Positions 61,092 through 64,000 of a DNA stretch of 64,000 bases are shown piece by piece; the stretch's first letter is position 1; the number at the start of each line of letters is the position of its first letter. The translations under genes were made by a program, and so were the position numbers. The stretch comes from Pararhodonellum marinum (GTDB lineage: Bacteria > Bacteroidota > Bacteroidia > Cytophagales > Cyclobacteriaceae), in assembly GCF_015354735.1 (NCBI RefSeq), contig NZ_JACEFJ010000004.1, positions 124,001 through 188,000 on the forward strand. Direction: 5' to 3'. The notes under the pieces were generated by a model. That model saw only the letters and a program-made list of their open reading frames with translations, was not told where the DNA came from and ran no database searches.

Positions 61092-62225
61092 ATGATACAA
61101 CGTTGTTTAGTGATTTTGGCATGGTTCTCTTTTTTTTCTTGTCAGAAAAAGTTGGAGAATCATGCCTTTACTGATTCTTTTGAGTTGGAAGTGGTGGATT
61201 CCACTTTGGTAATCGAGCAGGATTTTTTTCTGAATGGCCAAGTAGAAGTAAAGCTAATTGGAGACAGTTTGATCGCTGTTTCATCTTTTAAGTCATTGGC
61301 TATTTCTTTCTTTAGAGTGGACGGAACAGAATATGGCCACATTTCTTCTAGAGAATTTCCAGAGGCACCTTTTTCTCCATCTTCTTTTGACGTAACAGAA
61401 TTTCCTGTTTTACATGTGTTAGAGCACAGAAGGGGAACAATCCACAAATTTAATGTAGAGCAAAAATCTTTTATAGAAACCAAGAAGCTTAATTTGCCGG
61501 AAGGGAAAGCCCCGAAATTTATCAATTCAAAATTCAAGGTTCTTCCTAATGGATATTTAGTAGAACTGCATTCCATATTGTTTAGTGCTTCAGATCCAGA
61601 ATATTATCGTAAGTGTGGCAATCTGATCTATATTTTTGATAATGATGGGGAAGTGTTGGATTCATTTTTGGAGTATCCGGATGAATATCAAGTTAACAAA
61701 GGCTCGATATTGCCCAATACGTATCTTGTTTCCAATTCCTTTGGCAATTCCATAAATTTTTCTTTTCCACATGAAAAGAAAATAAAAAGCTTCGATTTGA
61801 CCAATCTTGAACAAAACCCGAAAATACTTCATATTCCAAATAGCAAATACTTCGATTTTGCCCTTCGTGAAGCAGATGGGATCATAACCATGGAAGAAAG
61901 GATGGCTGGAGTAGCAAGTCCCCCTCTCAACGACTATTTTCTTTCAATTCATGAAACTAAAAAGCAATTATTGATTCAGACTTGGATGTATAACAAAGAG
62001 GTTGAGGACAGCAGAGAATTTTTAACCCATTTGATAACCTATGACAGGTTGGAAGGTAAATGGATGGAACTCGATGTACCAAGAAAACTCTTCGAGCTTG
62101 GAAGTCTGGCGGGCATAGAAAGGGATACCCTGTATTTTTTTGAAGGATTTACAATAAATCATGATCATAAATTTATCAGAAGGGCAGTTTTAAAACCCTT
62201 AAAGAAAAAAACTGATCTCCAATAG
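61092..62225 (+). CDS. Lipoprotein of unknown function, possibly beta-propeller (DUF4221-like)
   Basis: 377 residues. A lipoprotein signal ends at Cys17 (SFFSC followed by QKK). The mature part is rich in repeated beta strands (VEVKLIGDSLIAVSSFKSLA, FDVTEFPVLHVLEHRRGTIH, LIYIFDNDGEVLDSFLEYPD, LLIQTWMYNKEVEDSREFL), in keeping with a six-bladed propeller. DUF4221-like families in Bacteroidota have this look; I cannot confirm it. It is flanked by non-coding spacers of 190 and 300 nt and is likely a single transcription unit. No neighbour suggests a partner. Confidence 0.75.
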   Translation: MIQRCLVILAWFSFFSCQKKLENHAFTDSFELEVVDSTLVIEQDFFLNGQVEVKLIGDSLIAVSSFKSLAISFFRVDGTEYGHISSREFPEAPFSPSSFDVTEFPVLHVLEHRRGTIHKFNVEQKSFIETKKLNLPEGKAPKFINSKFKVLPNGYLVELHSILFSASDPEYYRKCGNLIYIFDNDGEVLDSFLEYPDEYQVNKGSILPNTYLVSNSFGNSINFSFPHEKKIKSFDLTNLEQNPKILHIPNSKYFDFALREADGIITMEERMAGVASPPLNDYFLSIHETKKQLLIQTWMYNKEVEDSREFLTHLITYDRLEGKWMELDVPRKLFELGSLAGIERDTLYFFEGFTINHDHKFIRRAVLKPLKKKTDLQ

Positions 62226-62474
62226 TTCCTCTTATTTTGTTCTCTATCCCAGATTATATTGCCGATAGAATTTTTCTGATCTCTCAAACATTTTGAAATT
62301 AATGGATTTAGACGCAGCATTTGATTGTTATCGATTGCTTTTGGGGCCTTTTGAATTGACTTTTTCGGTTTTGGAATCCCATCTTAATTTAAGGTGAGTA
62401 ATTTATTATACATCCACCTAATCAGTCATAGGCTTAATGTTAGAGTTCATTGGGACCACATTGGTTAAAATAGA
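62226..62474. other. Intergenic region between the lipoprotein gene and tsf terminator
   Basis: No convincing gene. A 31-codon reading frame from ATG 62302 to TGA 62397 is present but has no support. No hairpin with a T-tract was found for the plus-strand lipoprotein gene. Confidence 0.45.
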
Positions 62475-62504
62475 AAAAGCTGACCCCTTTTGAGATCAGC
62501 TTTT
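62475..62504 (-). terminator. Intrinsic terminator of tsf
   Basis: AAAAGCTGA and TCAGCTTTT form a 9-bp perfect stem with a 12-nt loop. On the minus strand a T5 tract follows. It is 24 nt past the tsf stop. Confidence 0.85.
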
Positions 62505-62527
62505 GAATGTTTTTGAGAGGCTGTTTA

Positions 62528-63355
62528 TTACCCTATAGCAATTCTTTTAAAACTGGAAACTGTAAGTCCTTTGCTGACTCCGTCCAGGTATTGGGCAATG
62601 GTCTTGCTGTTATCCTTTACAAATGCCTGGCTCAAAAGGGTGTTCTCTTTGTAGAATTTATTGAGTTTGCCCATGGCGATTTTTTCCAGCATTTCTTCCG
62701 GCTTGCCTTCAGCTCTGGCCTGTTCTTTACCAACTTCAATTTCTCTCTGCACCATGGTAGCATCTACACCGTCTTTGTCTACAGCTACTGGATTCATCGC
62801 TGCAATTTGCATGGCCACGTCTTTACCTGCTTCTGTCACGTCTCCGTTTGCGTTTTTAAGACCTACCAACACACCCAATTTACCGTTGGAGTGGATATAG
62901 GAAACCACTGCATCACCTTCCACGATTTCAAAATGGCTGATTTCAGTTTTCTCACCGATTTTACCGGTCATTTCAATGATTTTTTCCTGTACGGTAAGAG
63001 TATCGAATGGCAATGCATGGATAGCTTCAATAGAGGTGGCATTTTTTTCCACCGCCAAATCCAATAGGGTATTGGCAAAAGAAACAAATTCTTCATTTTT
63101 TGCCACAAAGTCAGTTTCGCAGGTCAAAGAAAGCAAAAATCCTTTGGTCTGGTCTGTATTGGTTTTGGTGACAATGGTACCTTCTTTGGTCTCCCTGTCT
63201 GCTCTTGAAGCAGATACTTTCTGTCCTTTTTTTCTAAGGATATCCACCGCTTTTTCAAAATCACCTTCTGCCTCGGTAAGTGCTTTTTTACAATCCATCA
63301 TACCGGCACCGGTCATTTGTCTCAATTTGTTAACTTCTTGTGCAGTAATAGCCAT
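62528..63355 (-). CDS. tsf: Elongation factor Ts
   Basis: Guanine nucleotide exchange factor for EF-Tu. 275 residues. The N-terminal UBA-like region has LRQMTGAGMMDCKKALTEAE and the conserved TDFVAKN block occurs as CETDFVAKNEEFVSFAN. The core and C-terminal regions follow (AMNPVAVDKDGVDATMV, KFYKENTLLSQAFVKD). It lies downstream of rpsB on the same strand, the usual bacterial order, but a 218-nt spacer with its own terminator separates them. Confidence 0.98.
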   Translation of the reverse strand: MAITAQEVNKLRQMTGAGMMDCKKALTEAEGDFEKAVDILRKKGQKVSASRADRETKEGTIVTKTNTDQTKGFLLSLTCETDFVAKNEEFVSFANTLLDLAVEKNATSIEAIHALPFDTLTVQEKIIEMTGKIGEKTEISHFEIVEGDAVVSYIHSNGKLGVLVGLKNANGDVTEAGKDVAMQIAAMNPVAVDKDGVDATMVQREIEVGKEQARAEGKPEEMLEKIAMGKLNKFYKENTLLSQAFVKDNSKTIAQYLDGVSKGLTVSSFKRIAIG

Positions 63356-63510
63356 TTTATTTTCTGTTTATTTTTTAGGTTCTTTTGTAAGTTCCAATCC
63401 TGTTTTAAAGAAATGGGAATTTTATATTCGAATTCAGGTATTCTTTTATTCTTTTGATTTCCTGAGAAAGTGGATCTCTGTTTAGGAAAAAGATCAAAAT
63501 AGGGTAAATA

Positions 63511-63545
63511 AAAAATTGAACACAGGATCATGCCTTGTGTTCAAT
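63511..63545 (-). terminator. Intrinsic terminator between rpsB and tsf
   Basis: ATTGAACACA (63515-63524) and TGTGTTCAAT (63536-63545) form a 10-bp stem, with a further CC/GG pair inside. T5 follows on the minus strand. It is 29 nt past the rpsB stop. Confidence 0.85.
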
Positions 63546-63573
63546 CTTCTATAGGTCAATTTTCAAAGAAAAT

Positions 63574-64000
63574 TTATTCTTGTTCCTGTGCACCGGCATC
63601 AACCGCCTTTTTTGCCTCTTCCTCTTCAGTAAGTTTGGCATCTTCCTTATCACGTTTTCTTTCGCTCAACCCTTCTTCAATGGCTGTTCCAATGGATTTT
63701 ACCAATAAAGAGATGGATTTGAATGCATCATCGTTAGCCGGAATCGGAAATTCCACCTCGTTGGGGTTGGAATTGGTGTCCACAAGGGCGAAAACAGGAA
63801 TGCCCAACTTTTGAGCTTCTGAAATGGCGATGTGTTCTCTTTTGATGTCCACTACAAACAGCGCTGCTGGAAGTCTGGTCAGATCTGCGATACCGCCCAA
63901 TACTGATTCCAGTTTCTCTCTCTGTCGGGTGATCATCAACCGTTCCTTTTTAGCCAGGTTGGTGTAGGATTCATCCTTGATCAATTTGTCTATAGAAGAC
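63574..64000 (-). CDS. rpsB: 30S ribosomal protein S2, C-terminal part (cut by window edge)
   Basis: The reading frame is open to the right edge, so the N-terminus lies outside the window; about 141 residues are visible. S2 blocks include [60 protein letters not shown] and [20 protein letters not shown] charged C-terminal tail ([20 protein letters not shown]) is longer than in E. coli S2, as in other Bacteroidota. An intrinsic terminator follows, then tsf. Confidence 0.97.
   Translation of the reverse strand, partial: SSIDKLIKDESYTNLAKKERLMITRQREKLESVLGGIADLTRLPAALFVVDIKREHIAISEAQKLGIPVFALVDTNSNPNEVEFPIPANDDAFKSISLLVKSIGTAIEEGLSERKRDKEDAKLTEEEEAKKAVDAGAQEQE

Noticed and set aside
61160-61576. 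138-codon ORF opposite the lipoprotein gene
   Set aside because: Antisense shadow; the plus-strand frame has a lipoprotein signal and continuous beta pattern.
62302-62397. 31-codon ORF starting MDLDAAFDCYRLL
   Set aside because: Isolated, no coupling, no signal or family, in a spacer of ordinary composition; could be chance.

Overview
The window reads as a chromosomal piece of a Bacteroidota bacterium, most likely order Cytophagales (Cyclobacteriaceae-like). The evidence is: repeated TAnnTTTG promoter -7 boxes 15-70 nt before starts; almost no Shine-Dalgarno sequences; a tmRNA whose tag reads GESNYAMAA; a DnaJ with only two of the usual four zinc motifs; and Bacteroidota-restricted families (DUF3078, DUF5687, WbsX-like GH99 proteins, sigma/beta-barrel pairs). 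Genes are densely packed on both strands. No IS element, prophage, CRISPR array or classical defence locus is visible.

Layout. 0-8.6 kb: gcvP, a secreted M20 peptidase, a DUF2254 membrane protein, lipA with a secreted protein upstream, and an OsmC-like protein. gcvP and lipA both serve the lipoate-dependent glycine cleavage system. 8.6-11.6 kb: an ECF sigma factor, an overlapping membrane-anchored beta-barrel protein and a tandem-FKBP lipoprotein form a putative envelope-response operon. 11.6-16.7 kb: a LysM/BON protein, L-serine dehydratase, an upp/antiporter/exporter operon and an OmpA-family protein. 16.8-21.8 kb: an M42-like peptidase, hpt, adk, obgE, grpE and dnaJ. 21.8-34.9 kb: a secreted beta-rich protein, two ABC systems, Dps, a histidine kinase, prfC, a YihY-family protein, a pseudouridine synthase, a phosphatase, a nitroreductase and two small unknown genes.

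35.1-39.1 kb: a Tat-exported sulfite-dehydrogenase-like molybdoenzyme with its cytochrome c subunit, a heptamer-repeat spacer and three unknown envelope proteins. 39.4-47.4 kb is the most accessory-looking part: two paralogous WbsX-like proteins around an FkbM methyltransferase and a glycosyltransferase, then an ABC exporter and two family 2 glycosyltransferases, together a probable surface-polysaccharide locus. 47.9-52.7 kb: a second Ca2+/Na+ antiporter, a CE15-like esterase, a decayed gene, ssrA and a DUF481-like barrel. 52.8-64 kb: dnaX interrupted at an A10 run, a DUF3078 protein, an M16 peptidase/O-methyltransferase/lytic transglycosylase operon, an M24 aminopeptidase with a NUDIX hydrolase, a lipoprotein, tsf, and rpsB cut by the window edge.

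The observations most worth checking are the dnaX A10 slippery site, the sigma factor overlapping a gene that joins an inner-membrane anchor to an outer-membrane-type barrel, a terminator embedded in the coding sequence of an opposing gene, a decayed gene just beyond the ssrA 3' end, and an in-frame 15-bp tandem duplication that repeats the stop codon of a WbsX gene.
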